Below are positions 1 to 9,810 of a DNA stretch of 64,000 bases, piece after piece. Made by a program: the position numbers and the translations under genes. A model generated the notes under the pieces. That model saw only the letters and a program-made list of their open reading frames with translations. It was not told the origin of the DNA and ran no database searches. Positions within the stretch are counted from its first letter, which is position 1, and each line of letters begins with the position of its first letter. Source of the DNA: Polaromonas sp. (GTDB taxonomy: Bacteria; Pseudomonadota; Gammaproteobacteria; Burkholderiales; Burkholderiaceae_C); NCBI GenBank assembly GCA_013298815.1, contig JAAFJF010000003.1, forward strand, positions 62,001 to 126,000. Direction: 5' to 3'.

Positions 1-587
1 AAACCGTGCTGTTGCAATACTGGAGCAGACTCTTCTTCACTCAAAGGACAGAAAAGCTTTTCCACACCTAACGGAATACTTTTAATCCGAGTATCCGCAA
101 CGCCAAACATATCCATGATTTCATGTTTGATGGCTTGTGAATCAGTGATGATCATCGAAGCACGCTCCATGCTTTTTTGAAAATGTTTGTTCATGTTGCG
201 CACACGGTCTACAGGGTGCATTTCGGGGTAACGAATCCATGACAAGTCATGCACCGTCAACACCAACGGTCCTGAATAATTAAAGGCCAAGAAGTTAGGC
301 TCGTGATAAATGCCTTTTACTTTCTCAAAAGACCGTTCGTTAAAGTATGACTGCTGAATAATGCGGCTGATCTCGTATGTCTTAGGAATGAATTTTTTCA
401 GCAAAAGCTTGATATTTCGAATCTGCTTAATCGGCGTATCACGTACCTCGGTGCTCCAACCGTTGGCATAGAACATGTTCAACTCTAGGTCTTCAAACTT
501 TTGCAAACCTTTGGCCAAGTGGTAGGTATATTGGCCTACACCCGTTAAAGGGGACAACAAAGCTGTCGCGTTTAATCCAACTTTCAT
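1..587 (-). CDS. Glycosyltransferase family 4, C-terminal part cut by window edge
   Basis: The reading frame is open from an ATG at 587 to the left edge, so about 195 N-terminal residues are visible and the C-terminal catalytic half is missing. The start MKVGLNATALLSPLTGVGQY carries the GVGQY glycine loop of GT4/GT-B enzymes, followed by HEPNFLAF, LTVHDLSWIRYPEMHP and the ITDSQAIKHEI segment that links to the second Rossmann lobe. This pattern fits mannosyl- or rhamnosyltransferases of the WbpY/WbpZ kind. It lies 32 bases downstream of rmd in the same direction, so it probably transfers D-rhamnose or mannose from the GDP-sugars made by gmd and rmd. Acceptor and linkage cannot be read from the sequence. 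Confidence 0.8.
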   Translation of the reverse strand, partial: MKVGLNATALLSPLTGVGQYTYHLAKGLQKFEDLELNMFYANGWSTEVRDTPIKQIRNIKLLLKKFIPKTYEISRIIQQSYFNERSFEKVKGIYHEPNFLAFNYSGPLVLTVHDLSWIRYPEMHPVDRVRNMNKHFQKSMERASMIITDSQAIKHEIMDMFGVADTRIKSIPLGVEKLFCPLSEEESAPVLQQHG

Positions 588-619
588 TTCATTTCCTGTT
601 TTTCTGCAGTCTTTGCCGA

Positions 620-1471
620 TTAGGAAGATTCCAGCATCCAACGCAAAGTATTTTGCAAAGCAATCGGATCATGCGTGCCAATTGTTTTATGAAGTTTTGA
701 GACATCACCACATAAGCGATGCAATTCATTGGCTCTGACAAAAGCTGGATTGACAACGACATTCATCTGGTGCCCAGTCAATTCAACCAATGCATCGATA
801 ACCTGATGCAAGGTGTACGTCTTACCTGAACAAATGTTATAAATTTCACCTGCTGCGGCTTTGTCCAACAGTTTCAAGTACGCATCCGTCACCATGCGAA
901 CGTCGTTGTACTCGCGTTCAACCGTCAAATTTCCAAGCTCTATCGTAGAAGCCCGACGTTTGAAATGCGAAACGATTTTCGGAATGACGAAAGATTCAAC
1001 TTGACCAGGACCCGTGTAGTTAAAGGGTCGCACGAAAAACAATGGCAAACGATCTGCGTACGTCATTGCCAAATGCTCCATCGCCAGTTTGCTCATGGCG
1101 TAATGGTTGAGTGGCGCTGGTGCTTGCATTTCTGAAATTGGAGACTGCTCACAATTACCGTACACATTGGCGCTACTCGCCAACAAAACGCGTTTTGGTG
1201 GTTTCGGTAATTTCAACAAGGCGTCTAGCAGATTCAGCGTACCAATCACGTTGACATCATAAAAAGCACTGGGCTTGTCATGCCCAACAAAGCTGATACC
1301 CGCCAAATGCACCACTACATCTGGCTGAGCTTCATTGACTTGATTTTGAACCGCAACAGGATTGGTCAAATCCGCATTGAATTCAAAAACTTCGTACCCA
1401 GCTTCGCGCGCTTGCTTAACGAAATGCACACCTGTAAAGCCGTCTGCACCCGTTACCAACATCCTCAACAT
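620..1471 (-). CDS. rmd: GDP-6-deoxy-D-mannose reductase-like epimerase/reductase
   Basis: This extended-SDR protein (283 residues from the ATG at 1471) starts with the nucleotide-binding GADGFTG glycine motif and has the catalytic YAMSK after NH. It should reduce GDP-4-keto-6-deoxy-D-mannose to GDP-D-rhamnose, since the gene immediately upstream is GDP-mannose 4,6-dehydratase. A TTG at 1477 overlaps the gmd stop codon by 4 bases, and another ATG at 1462 begins MLVTGADG; both remain possible starts. A GDP-fucose synthase or talose-forming reductase cannot be excluded, but fucose synthases are longer and keep other motifs, so the rhamnose assignment is preferred. The gene is translationally coupled to gmd. 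Confidence 0.78.
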   Translation of the reverse strand: MLRMLVTGADGFTGVHFVKQAREAGYEVFEFNADLTNPVAVQNQVNEAQPDVVVHLAGISFVGHDKPSAFYDVNVIGTLNLLDALLKLPKPPKRVLLASSANVYGNCEQSPISEMQAPAPLNHYAMSKLAMEHLAMTYADRLPLFFVRPFNYTGPGQVESFVIPKIVSHFKRRASTIELGNLTVEREYNDVRMVTDAYLKLLDKAAAGEIYNICSGKTYTLHQVIDALVELTGHQMNVVVNPAFVRANELHRLCGDVSKLHKTIGTHDPIALQNTLRWMLESS

Positions 1472-1473
1472 TT

Positions 1474-2562
1474 TCAAAACGAAAAACCTTGTCGATTTCG
1501 TCGAACATCCTCAGTCACCATCATCTGGCACAACTGCTCTAATGTTGTCGTAGGCTCCCAACCTAGAATATTTTTGGCTTTTTGAGGGTTGCCAATCAAC
1601 AATTCCACTTCAGCCGGTCTGTAAAATTTGGGGTTGACCCGCATGACAGTCTGACCAATTTTCAATGCTGCGCCAGAACCAGCAAACTCTTGCTCAAAAT
1701 GTGGTGCAAATGAGGCAATCACCGCTGTTTCGTTGACCTCACTGCCTTTGAATGCAACGTTGATGCCGACACCTTTGAAGGCCATCGCTACAAAGTCGCG
1801 TACGGTTTCAGTACGATTAGTCGCCAACACAAAGGTGTCAGGCTCTTTGGCTTGCAGCATGCGCCACATGCCTTCAACGTATTCTTTGGCAAAGCCCCAA
1901 TCACGTTTAGCATCAATATTGCCAAGTTCTAAGCAATCTAATTTTCCTAAACACATTTTGGCAACTGAATCGGTAATTTTACGAGTCACGAATTCGCGTC
2001 CACGCAACGGACTTTCGTGGTTAAACAAAATACCACTACTGCCGAAAATGTCGTAACTTTCGCGGTAATTGACCGTCATCCAATGGGCATACAGCTTGGC
2101 CACGCCATACGGGCTGCGTGGGTAGAACGGTGTGTCTTCTATTTGCGGAATGGCTTGCACCTTGCCGAACATTTCGGACGTACTGGCCTGATAAAACTTG
2201 ATTTTCGGATTCACCAAACGAATCGCTTCCAACAAATTCAAGGCACCAATACCGGTGATCTGTGCAGTTGTTGTGGGTTGATCAAAACTCACGCCAACAA
2301 AGCTTTGCGCGGCCAAGTTGTAAATTTCTGAAGGCTGCACTTTTTGCACCAAGGCAATGCTGGATCCCAAGTCGGTCAAATCGTATTCAACCAAATGCAA
2401 ATTCGTGTGGTTTTGGATACCCAACTCGTCAATGCGCCAAAAATTGACAGAACTTGTTCTGCGATAAGTTCCATAAACGGCGTAACCCTTGCTTAAGAGC
2501 AATTCGGCCAAATAAGCGCCATCTTGGCCGGTTATACCTGTGATCAGTGCAGTTTTCATCAA
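1474..2562 (-). CDS. gmd: GDP-mannose 4,6-dehydratase
   Basis: The 362-residue protein has the family length and motifs: GITGQDG (residues 9-15) binds [13 protein letters not shown] follows, the active site is STSEMFG near 127-133 with Tyr152 and Lys156 in SPYGVAK, and [14 protein letters not shown] binds the sugar nucleotide. It converts GDP-D-mannose to GDP-4-keto-6-deoxy-D-mannose in the cytosol, the entry to GDP-D-rhamnose or GDP-L-fucose. It heads a leftward group gmd-rmd-glycosyltransferase that continues off the window, so the sugar is probably used in O-antigen or exopolysaccharide. The ATG at 2562 is followed at once by the conserved KTALITG start. Confidence 0.95.
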   Translation of the reverse strand: MMKTALITGITGQDGAYLAELLLSKGYAVYGTYRRTSSVNFWRIDELGIQNHTNLHLVEYDLTDLGSSIALVQKVQPSEIYNLAAQSFVGVSFDQPTTTAQITGIGALNLLEAIRLVNPKIKFYQASTSEMFGKVQAIPQIEDTPFYPRSPYGVAKLYAHWMTVNYRESYDIFGSSGILFNHESPLRGREFVTRKITDSVAKMCLGKLDCLELGNIDAKRDWGFAKEYVEGMWRMLQAKEPDTFVLATNRTETVRDFVAMAFKGVGINVAFKGSEVNETAVIASFAPHFEQEFAGSGAALKIGQTVMRVNPKFYRPAEVELLIGNPQKAKNILGWEPTTTLEQLCQMMVTEDVRRNRQGFSF

Positions 2563-2646
2563 GACAATCTGGGAGTGTTTCAGTGACGCAAATTATAGTC
2601 GTGCACCAACCATGCACTTTGATTACGTATTCAAGCCAAAAAAGCC

Positions 2647-4113
2647 TTAGAACCGCTCTAACTCAGGGTGAGACAGTGCACCGCCACGCACCACCATTTT
2701 TCCGTATTCAGCACAACGTTGCAAAGTTGGAATCACTTTACCCGGATTCAGCAAACTTTGCGGGTCAAAAGCACGTTTCACGCCAAACATTTGCTCATTT
2801 TCAGCAGCATTGAATTGGACACACATGGAATTGAGTTTTTCAATCCCCACACCGTGCTCACCTGTGACACTGCCGCCCATGGCGACGCTGGTTTCCAAGA
2901 TGTCGGCACCAAAGAGCTCGCAGCGGTGCAATTGATCCGCATCGTTTGCATCAAACAAGATTAAAGGGTGTAAATTGCCATCGCCAGCATGAAACACATT
3001 GGCACAACGCAGCTGGTATTTTTTCTCCATCTCAGCAATTGCAATCAAAATATCGGCCAAACGCTTACGTGGAATGGTGGAATCCATGCACATATAGTCT
3101 GGGCTGATGCGGCCAGACGCGGGAAAGGCGTTTTTTCGTCCACTCCAAAAGCGCAAACGTTCAGCTTCGCTTTGGCTGATGGCAATAGCGCTAGCGCCGC
3201 AGCTTTTCAAAACCTGCGTCATGCGGCCAATTTCTTCTTCAACCTCTTCGGGTGTGCCATCGCTCTCACACAGCAATATGGCCTCTGCGGTTAAGTCGTA
3301 GCCAGCATGCACGTAGTCTTCCACAGCAGCCGTCATGGGCTTGTCCATCATTTCCAAACCTGCGGGGATGATGCCTGCTGCAATGACAGCAGCTACAGCA
3401 TCGCCCGCCTTGCGAATGTCGTCAAAACTGGCCATGATGCAACGGGCCAACTGAGGCTTTGGAATCAATTTAACGGTGACTTCCGTCGTCACCGCCAACA
3501 TACCTTCACTGCCGACGATCAAGCTGAGTAAATCGTATCCTGAGGCATCCAATGCGTCGCTGCCAAATTCAACTTCCTCACCTTCGACCGTAAAGCCCTT
3601 GACCTTCAGCACGTTATGTACCGTCAAACCGTACTTCAAACAATGCACGCCACCCGAATTTTCAGCAACATTGCCCCCAATCGTGCAGGCAATTTGACTT
3701 GAGGGATCGGGCGCATAGTACAAACCCAGCGGCGCTGCTGCTTCCGATATCGCTAAATTGCGCACCCCGCCCTGCACCACGGCAGTGCGACTTTTTGCAT
3801 CCAACTTCAATATTTTGTTGAACTTCGCTAAGGAAAGCGTCACACCCTCTGCATGCGGCATCGCACCACCGCTCAAGCCTGTGCCCGCGCCACGCGCCAC
3901 AACAGGCACACCCATTTCATGGCAGGACTTCAAAATACCTTGTACTTGCGCATAGGTTTCTGGCAGCGCTACCACCATCGGTCGTTGTCGATAGGCGGTT
4001 AAACCATCGCATTCAAACGGCGTGGTGTCTTCGTTGTGCCAAAGCAAGGCATGCTTGGGCACAACTTGCAGTAAGGCTGCAACGACTTTAGATTGCAAAG
4101 ATGAGCTATTCAA
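2647..4113 (-). CDS. glcD: FAD-linked oxidase, GlcD / D-2-hydroxyacid dehydrogenase type
   Basis: The protein has a PCMH-type FAD domain (VALPETYAQV, then ARGAGTGLSGGAMP, and DPSSQIACTIGGNVAENSGG for the pyrophosphate) and an FAD-oxidase C domain with HAGDGNLHPLI and GSVTGEHGVGIEK. These fit GlcD or D-lactate dehydrogenases of about 490-500 residues, which oxidise glycolate or D-lactate. No glcE or glcF follows here, so substrate and electron acceptor are uncertain. The chosen TTG at 4113 overlaps the pntB stop and starts LNSSSLQSK; an ATG at 4155 would add 14 residues encoded inside pntB and looks less natural. It is the last gene of the pnt transcript. Confidence 0.8.
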   Translation of the reverse strand: MNSSSLQSKVVAALLQVVPKHALLWHNEDTTPFECDGLTAYRQRPMVVALPETYAQVQGILKSCHEMGVPVVARGAGTGLSGGAMPHAEGVTLSLAKFNKILKLDAKSRTAVVQGGVRNLAISEAAAPLGLYYAPDPSSQIACTIGGNVAENSGGVHCLKYGLTVHNVLKVKGFTVEGEEVEFGSDALDASGYDLLSLIVGSEGMLAVTTEVTVKLIPKPQLARCIMASFDDIRKAGDAVAAVIAAGIIPAGLEMMDKPMTAAVEDYVHAGYDLTAEAILLCESDGTPEEVEEEIGRMTQVLKSCGASAIAISQSEAERLRFWSGRKNAFPASGRISPDYMCMDSTIPRKRLADILIAIAEMEKKYQLRCANVFHAGDGNLHPLILFDANDADQLHRCELFGADILETSVAMGGSVTGEHGVGIEKLNSMCVQFNAAENEQMFGVKRAFDPQSLLNPGKVIPTLQRCAEYGKMVVRGGALSHPELERF

Positions 4114-5530
4114 TCGCTTTACCCATGTCTTCAACGACCTTCTTCGCATCGCCAAACACCATCATGGTTTTGTCCATATAGAAGAGTTCGTTATCCAAAC
4201 CAGCATAGCCAGCAGCCATGCTTCGCTTGTTCACAATAATCGTTTTGGCTTTGTAGGCTTCTAAAATCGGCATGCCGTAAATGGCACTGCCTTTGACGTG
4301 AGCCGCCGGATTGACAACGTCATTTGCTCCCAAAATAATAGCAACATCGACTTGCCCGAACTCACCATTGATGTCTTCCATCTCATGCACTTGGTCGTAA
4401 GGCACTTCCGCCTCAGCCAGCAACACATTCATGTGACCCGGCATACGACCCGCCACGGGGTGAATTGCATATTTGACGTTGATGCCTTTTTCGGTCAATT
4501 TAGCAGCGAGTTCTTTAACTGCGTGCTGAGCGCGAGCCACAGCCAAACCGTACCCAGGAACGATCACCACAGTTTCAGCGTTGGACAACACAAATGCAGC
4601 ATCGTCAGCACTACCCGATTTAACTGAACGCTGTACAGCCCCGCCCGCTGCAGCGGTGACAGCCTCACCGCCAAAGCCGCCCAAAATCACATTGAAGAAA
4701 GACCGGTTCATGGCTTTGCACATGATGTAGCTCAAAATAGCGCCTGATGAGCCGACCAGTGAACCCGCAATGATCAGCATCGCATTGTTCAAACTAAAAC
4801 CGATACCTGCTGCTGCCCAGCCTGAGTAGCTGTTCAGCATAGACACCACCACCGGCATGTCAGCCCCACCGATTGGGATGATGATCAGCACACCCATGAC
4901 AAACGCCAGCGCCAGCATGGCGTAAAACGCGGGCATGCTTTGTGTGAAGGTGAACACCAAACCAAGTCCCAACAAAGTCAAACCCAAAACCAAATTGATC
5001 TTGTGCTGCCCTGCAAATTGAACGGGTGCGCCTTGAAACAAACGGAATTTGTACTTACCGCTGAGCTTGCCAAATGCGATCACTGAGCCACTGAAGGTGA
5101 CCGCACCAATGGCAGCGCCTAAAAATAGCTCAAGTCGGTTACCAACTGGGATTGCGAAGCCTTTTGCCACAATGCCAAAAGCATAAGGTTCAACGACCGC
5201 AGCAATGGCGATAAACACGGCGGCCAAACCAATCATGCTGTGCATAAACGCCACCAACTCTGGCATTTTGGTCATCTCGACCTTGTTAGCCATATAAGCA
5301 CCCAAACCACCTCCTAGCACCAAGGCAATTAGCAAATTGACCAAGCCGCCCGTTGCACCATTGGCCAACTTGTAAATCAGCGCTGCAGTAGTTATAGCTG
5401 CTATCGCCATGCCTACCATACCGAACAAATTGCCACGAATTGACGTGGTTGGATGACTTAGACCTTTAAGTGCCTGGATAAAGCAAATCGAGGCTATCAA
5501 ATACATCAGGGTAACTAAACTCATGCTCAT
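4106..5530 (-). CDS. pntB: NAD(P) transhydrogenase subunit beta
   Basis: PntB, 474 residues, the usual length, combines a membrane domain of about nine helices (residues 1-270) with the cytosolic NADP(H)-binding dIII domain. dIII is recognised by [17 protein letters not shown], the [16 protein letters not shown] loop, and GANDVVNP with YAGLDNELF near the end. With PntAA and PntAB it moves protons inward while reducing NADP with NADH. Its start overlaps the pntAB stop by 4 bases, indicating translational coupling. Confidence 0.96.
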   Translation of the reverse strand: MSMSLVTLMYLIASICFIQALKGLSHPTTSIRGNLFGMVGMAIAAITTAALIYKLANGATGGLVNLLIALVLGGGLGAYMANKVEMTKMPELVAFMHSMIGLAAVFIAIAAVVEPYAFGIVAKGFAIPVGNRLELFLGAAIGAVTFSGSVIAFGKLSGKYKFRLFQGAPVQFAGQHKINLVLGLTLLGLGLVFTFTQSMPAFYAMLALAFVMGVLIIIPIGGADMPVVVSMLNSYSGWAAAGIGFSLNNAMLIIAGSLVGSSGAILSYIMCKAMNRSFFNVILGGFGGEAVTAAAGGAVQRSVKSGSADDAAFVLSNAETVVIVPGYGLAVARAQHAVKELAAKLTEKGINVKYAIHPVAGRMPGHMNVLLAEAEVPYDQVHEMEDINGEFGQVDVAIILGANDVVNPAAHVKGSAIYGMPILEAYKAKTIIVNKRSMAAGYAGLDNELFYMDKTMMVFGDAKKVVEDMGKAIE

Positions 5531-5868
5531 TTTGCAGCTCCTTCTGTCACTGCTTTTGTAGCGGCGGGCGCTGCTTTTTTCTCTTTCTTTTTGAACATTT
5601 CCAGCATGCGTCTAGTCACTAAAAAGCCGCCAAACACATTCACAGCAGCCAAAGCCACAGCCAAGAAGCCCATGGTTTGACCGAGCGTTGTCTCAGTCAA
5701 CGCAGCCGCCAACATAGCGCCCACGATAACGATGGCAGAAATGGCATTGGTCACCGCCATCAGCGGCGTGTGCAATGCAGGTGTCACCGTCCACACCACG
5801 TGATAACCCACGTAGATGGCCAAGACGAAAATGATGAGATTGAGAATGGTGGGGGAAACGATATCCAT
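5527..5868 (-). CDS. pntAB: NAD(P) transhydrogenase alpha subunit, membrane part
   Basis: This 113-residue protein is the split-off C-terminal membrane domain of the alpha subunit. It has three to four hydrophobic helices, the conserved [24 protein letters not shown] segment in which the family shows TPLMSVTNAISG, and [15 protein letters not shown] at the end, followed by an Ala/Lys-rich tail. It forms part of the proton channel dII. A three-gene pnt arrangement (AA, AB, B) is standard in alpha- and betaproteobacteria. What is not standard is that the gene is separated from pntAA by an unrelated exported-protein gene. Confidence 0.94.
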   Translation of the reverse strand: MDIVSPTILNLIIFVLAIYVGYHVVWTVTPALHTPLMAVTNAISAIVIVGAMLAAALTETTLGQTMGFLAVALAAVNVFGGFLVTRRMLEMFKKKEKKAAPAATKAVTEGAAK

Positions 5869-5883
5869 TTTTGACTCGCAGTT

Positions 5884-6582
5884 TTATTGTTTAAATTCGA
5901 TAGCAGGCATAACCATCTTGCCGCTGAAAGACCGTACGCTACCGCGGCTTGCTTTGGCCATTTCATTCGCCCAAGCAATGACTTCCGGCTTGATATTCTG
6001 AGGAACAACTTCAGCATCTGCAACTGGCAAACCAGTCATATCACTATCAGCCAACATTACTATAGACAGAAATGTCCCTGAAGACATGGTCACCATGTTT
6101 GACATAAAAATGCCAGCTTTGGGATTCGTTAACTTATTCGCTTGTATATACGCAAATTCGTCTTTAAAAGCACGGTTGACAAACTCTGCCGTATTCCCAA
6201 CATAAAAAGCACGCAAACAGTCGATAGCACGTAAATTTCCACCCGTCGCGTCTTTGACGTACACATTCGCATTTTCAGCAGCTTTACAGCCACCATTAAA
6301 ACTCAGCGGTACACCAGCACCACCCGGCGTAGAGCGAATTTTCAAAATCGCCTTTACTTTCTTAGACTCATCTTGCAACACCCACGATTTTTCCTTGATG
6401 TCAAAGCTTCCAGATTCTCGACCTGAGTAACTACCACTTTGATTGGCTTCATTGACTGACGTCCATTTATCACTGTTTAGACTAATAGTTGCACGTCCTA
6501 CTTCGATATCCATCGCAAAAACGGCACCGCTACTCATCAATCCACCAAAAATAATGCCTGAAATAACTTGCTTGATACGCAT
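5884..6582 (-). CDS. Putative exported protein inside the pnt operon
   Basis: I do not recognise this 232-residue protein. It begins with a classical signal peptide (MRIKQVISGIIFGGLMSS, cleavage likely after AVFA near residue 23). The mature part is soluble, with repeated Ser/Gly and Lys-rich stretches and two cysteines (in GGCKAA and IDCLRA) that could form a disulfide. No known motif is visible. It sits in the same direction between pntAA (18 bases upstream) and pntAB (15 bases downstream), so it should be co-transcribed with the transhydrogenase. Its codons look more A/T-rich than pntAA. A periplasmic role is inferred only from the signal peptide. Confidence 0.7.
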   Translation of the reverse strand: MRIKQVISGIIFGGLMSSGAVFAMDIEVGRATISLNSDKWTSVNEANQSGSYSGRESGSFDIKEKSWVLQDESKKVKAILKIRSTPGGAGVPLSFNGGCKAAENANVYVKDATGGNLRAIDCLRAFYVGNTAEFVNRAFKDEFAYIQANKLTNPKAGIFMSNMVTMSSGTFLSIVMLADSDMTGLPVADAEVVPQNIKPEVIAWANEMAKASRGSVRSFSGKMVMPAIEFKQ

Positions 6583-6600
6583 GGTTTTCCTTTTTTCTAA

Positions 6601-7713
6601 TTATTTAGATTTGTTCATCAAACAAGCCGCCACGATGTCGTCTTCCATATCAACATGCAAAGCGCCTTCTTTGTTGATGATGAGCTTCAAGAAATCGAGC
6701 ACGTTACGCGCATACAGTGCGGATGCATCTGCTGCTACCAACGCTGGCAAATTGGTGTCACCCACGATGGTGACGCCGTGTTTGACGACTGTTTTATCGG
6801 CTTCTGAAATAGGGCAATTGCCACCACCGTTCGGGCCTTTGCCAGCTGCAATATCAATAATCACTGAGCCTGGTTTCATGGACTTGATCATGTCTTCTGT
6901 GATGAGCGTCGGTGCGGCGCGCCCTGGAATCAGCGCGGTGGAGATGACGATATCTGCCAACGCAACCCGTTTAGCAACTTCGACCGCTTGACGTGCCAAC
7001 CAGCTTGGCGGCATGGGTTTGGCGTAACCACCCACACCGGCGGCGGCTTCTTTTTCTTCATCGGTGTCATACGACACGTCGATGAACTTGCCACCCAAAG
7101 ACTCAATTTGCTCTTTCACGCTGGGGCGCACGTCTGAGGCTTCAATCACCGCACCCAAGCGCTTGGCCGTCGCAATCGCTTGCAAACCAGCCACGCCCAC
7201 CCCCAAAATCACCACGCGGGCGGCTTTGACAGTGCCGGCAGCGGTCATCAACATCGGGAAAAAGCGCTGGTATTTGTCAGCCGCCATCATCACGGCTTTG
7301 TAACCGGCGATGTTGGCTTGGCTGGAGAGCACGTCCATGCTTTGGGCCCGGGTGGTGCGTGGCGCAGCTTCTAAGGCAAAACCGGTGACGCCAGCAGTGG
7401 CTAAGCGCTGCAAACCATCGGCTTCAAACGGGTTCAGCATGCCGACCAGCGTACTGCCCGATTTGAGCATTTTTGCTTCAGATTCTGTGGTGTTGCGGAC
7501 TTTCAAGACCAAATCGCAACCAAAAGCGCCTGCAACGTCGGTGATTTCAGCCCCAGCGGCTACATAAGCAGCGTCAGTCACACTAGCTGCGACACCTGCA
7601 CCTGATTGGATGCGCAATGTATGACCCTGCGCGGCGAGTTTTTTGACGGTCTCTGGCGTGACAGCGACGCGGGTCTCGCCTGCCAAGGTTTCAGCGGGAA
7701 TGCCTATCAGCAT
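6601..7713 (-). CDS. pntAA: NAD(P) transhydrogenase alpha subunit, NAD-binding part
   Basis: The 370-residue dI domain starts MLIGIPAETLAGETRVAVTP, the alanine dehydrogenase/PNT N-terminal signature. It contains the NAD-binding VVILGVGVAGLQAIATAKRLGA Rossmann motif with VIEASDVRP after it, and the mobile GGYAKPMP loop. It binds NAD(H) and hands hydride to NADP on PntB. It is the first gene of the leftward pnt operon. The upstream 228 bases to the next gene contain one copy of the 43-bp repeat and otherwise nothing I can identify. Confidence 0.96.
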   Translation of the reverse strand: MLIGIPAETLAGETRVAVTPETVKKLAAQGHTLRIQSGAGVAASVTDAAYVAAGAEITDVAGAFGCDLVLKVRNTTESEAKMLKSGSTLVGMLNPFEADGLQRLATAGVTGFALEAAPRTTRAQSMDVLSSQANIAGYKAVMMAADKYQRFFPMLMTAAGTVKAARVVILGVGVAGLQAIATAKRLGAVIEASDVRPSVKEQIESLGGKFIDVSYDTDEEKEAAAGVGGYAKPMPPSWLARQAVEVAKRVALADIVISTALIPGRAAPTLITEDMIKSMKPGSVIIDIAAGKGPNGGGNCPISEADKTVVKHGVTIVGDTNLPALVAADASALYARNVLDFLKLIINKEGALHVDMEDDIVAACLMNKSK

Positions 7714-7829
7714 GAAGGGTCTCCTAGATAAGGTAACAGCTTTGAAAATTACCCTTAGCTTACAACAGTTTCAGAGCCAAACCGCCTAGGTCTAATACCA
7801 ATGGGACAAGCCCTTCAATATTGAAAATT

Positions 7830-7872
7830 ACTATGAATTTAATAGCTATTAAGGCAATAAATACGCCGGCTA
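7830..7872 (+). repeat. 43-bp palindromic repeat, copy 1 (intergenic)
   Basis: The copy begins ACTATGAATTTAATAGC, has AGGCAATAAATACGC in the middle and ends CGGCTA. It lies between the pntAA start and the Bug gene stop. The AT-rich flank TTGAAAATT before it and AAATTACC after it resemble the flanks of other copies. Confidence 0.88.
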
Positions 7873-7941
7873 CATGCACAAATTACCACTAAAGCCCTCA
7901 TGCAAGCAGCAAATCAACTTAAGTGACTTAATCCGCCCAGA

Positions 7942-8946
7942 TCAATCCGCTTTGATTTGCGCCCGTTTCACGATGTCTTTCCAAATCTTCTGCTCCCCAG
8001 CGATAAATTTGGCGTACTCAGTACTTGGATAGCCGCCAGCAACTGCGTTGTCTGTCGCAAAACGTGCCGTCACGCCGCTAGACGCCAGTGCTTTTTGCGA
8101 CTCTTCTTGCAACCGTTTGATGATCTCTGGCGGCGTGCCTGCGGGCACATGGATGCCGTACCACTGCGAGGTTTCAAAATTTGGGAAACCCATTTCAGCC
8201 ACCGTGGGCACATCGGGCATAGACGGAATGCGTTTTTGCGTGCCTACCGCAATAGCGCGCAGCTTGCCAGCCCGAATGTGCGCCCCCAGTGCAGGCATAC
8301 CGGCTGACGACGCTTGGGTGCGGCCCGCCAATAAATCGGTCAACTGCGGGCCCGTGCCACGGTAGGGGATGTGCGTCATAAACATGCCCGTGACAAGTTT
8401 CAGATACTCCATCGCCAAGTGCCCCGCGCTGGCGTTGCCGGCCGAGCCATAGTTCAGCTTACCCGGATTGGCCTTGGCATAAGCAACAAATTCTTTGAAG
8501 TTCTTAGCCGGCACATCGGGGTGAATGACGAACACATTGGGCACTTTGGCCAGCAGCGTCACCGGTGCAAAGTCTTTGTTCACATCGTAGGGCTGGTTTT
8601 CTAGCATGTACGGATTCACCGCCAACGTACCGACGTGCGTCAAAATCAGAGTATGGCCATCCGGCGCAGATTTGGCCACGTCCTGCATCGCCACCACACC
8701 CGCGCCACCGGGCTTGTTTTCGACGTAGACGCTGACGCCGAGTTGCTTGGTCAACTCCACCGCCACCGAACGCGCCACCACCTCAGAGGTGCCGCCCGGT
8801 GCAAAAGGCACGACAAAGCGGATAGGTTTTGACGGCCAAGCCTCAGCTGCAAATGCCACAGACGAGGCGATGCTGGCGGTCGCAACTGCGGCAGCTTGCA
8901 ATACTTGCCTCCGATTAACTATGCTTTTGTTTGTATTTATAGTCAT
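7942..8946 (-). CDS. Bug/TctC-family periplasmic solute-binding protein
   Basis: The 334-residue protein has an export signal with twin arginines (NRRQVLQAAA) and cleavage probably after AFA near residue 33, then the family hallmark WPSKPIRFVVPFAPGGTSE. Later motifs GSAGNASAGHLAMEYLK, HIPYRGTGPQLTDLLAGR and PDVPTVAEMGFPNFE are typical of tripartite tricarboxylate transporter binding proteins. Such proteins bind carboxylates in the periplasm and feed TctAB-type carriers. It is downstream of the tcu genes, so tricarballylate, aconitate or citrate is a reasonable guess for the ligand. No tctAB is adjacent; the nearest pair is at 52969-55028. Confidence 0.88.
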   Translation of the reverse strand: MTINTNKSIVNRRQVLQAAAVATASIASSVAFAAEAWPSKPIRFVVPFAPGGTSEVVARSVAVELTKQLGVSVYVENKPGGAGVVAMQDVAKSAPDGHTLILTHVGTLAVNPYMLENQPYDVNKDFAPVTLLAKVPNVFVIHPDVPAKNFKEFVAYAKANPGKLNYGSAGNASAGHLAMEYLKLVTGMFMTHIPYRGTGPQLTDLLAGRTQASSAGMPALGAHIRAGKLRAIAVGTQKRIPSMPDVPTVAEMGFPNFETSQWYGIHVPAGTPPEIIKRLQEESQKALASSGVTARFATDNAVAGGYPSTEYAKFIAGEQKIWKDIVKRAQIKAD

Positions 8947-9012
8947 TTTTTATCCCCTCAATCCTTTTCCATTGTCTATCGCAGGCTGAGAATTCAGCTT
9001 AATCCAAAACCC

Positions 9013-9768
9013 TCAGAACTGGTATCGGCGCAAACCCCCATCAACCGCAATCACCGTGCCGGTGATGTAGCTGGCCAGCGGCGACGACAGGAAGCATACC
9101 AAATTGGCCAACTCCTCAGGCTCGCCGTAGCGACCGACCGGAATTTCATTGTCCGACTGCCATTGGCGGTATTCGGGTGTGTAGTTGCGCAAAATCTGCT
9201 CTGACAAAATGCGCCCCGGCGGCACGCAGTTGACGGTGATGCCGTCTTTACCCACCATGCGCGACAAGCCCTTGGCCCAACTGTGGATGCCCGCTTTGGC
9301 GCAAAACGCACCGTTCACGTGCTCAGGCTCGCTTTTGCCGGTGATGTTGATGATGCGGCCCCATTTGTTGGCAATCATCTGGTCAATCAACGCATCAGCC
9401 AGCTGGCGCGGGCGGTGAAAATTGAGCGTGATCGCCTCTTGCCATTGCGCCTCTGTCACATGCAAATCCTTAAAACTGCGCGAACCGCCGGCGTTGTTGA
9501 TCAAAATATCAACTTGCCCCAAACCCTTGATGGCTGCTTGTGCGAGGTTGGTAGATGCATCTTCAGGGTACAAGTCTGACTCAATCACCACGGGGCGCTT
9601 GCCACCGTTTTTGACGATCTCGTTGGCCACCTCGTTCAGCAGTTCGACGCGGCGTGCTGAAATCGCCAGTTGCACACCCTCTTTGGCCAATGCAAAGGCG
9701 ATGCTTTTGCCAATGCCGGTGCTCGCACCGGTGACCAATGCGGTTTTGTTGTTGAGTTGTAAGTCCAT
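9013..9768 (-). CDS. Atypical short-chain dehydrogenase (BKR-like) in the tcu locus
   Basis: This 251-residue protein has the classical SDR cofactor motif TGASTGIG (residues 14-21), NNAGG after strand 4, and the C-terminal SYITGTVIAVDGG. The active site is altered: where SDRs have Ser and a YxxxK pair, this reads INITGKSEP and GAFCAKAG, keeping the lysine but with alanine in place of the catalytic tyrosine. This matches the BKR-like SDR subgroup that lacks a perfect tetrad. It may act on a carboxylate intermediate of the neighbouring pathway, or use another proton donor. It lies between the tcuB stop (a copy of the 43-bp repeat intervenes) and the Bug gene. Confidence 0.85.
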   Translation of the reverse strand: MDLQLNNKTALVTGASTGIGKSIAFALAKEGVQLAISARRVELLNEVANEIVKNGGKRPVVIESDLYPEDASTNLAQAAIKGLGQVDILINNAGGSRSFKDLHVTEAQWQEAITLNFHRPRQLADALIDQMIANKWGRIINITGKSEPEHVNGAFCAKAGIHSWAKGLSRMVGKDGITVNCVPPGRILSEQILRNYTPEYRQWQSDNEIPVGRYGEPEELANLVCFLSSPLASYITGTVIAVDGGLRRYQF

Positions 9769-9810
9769 GGTTTTCTCCTTTTTAAAATTTATCTTTAAAT
9801 TATTAATTTT

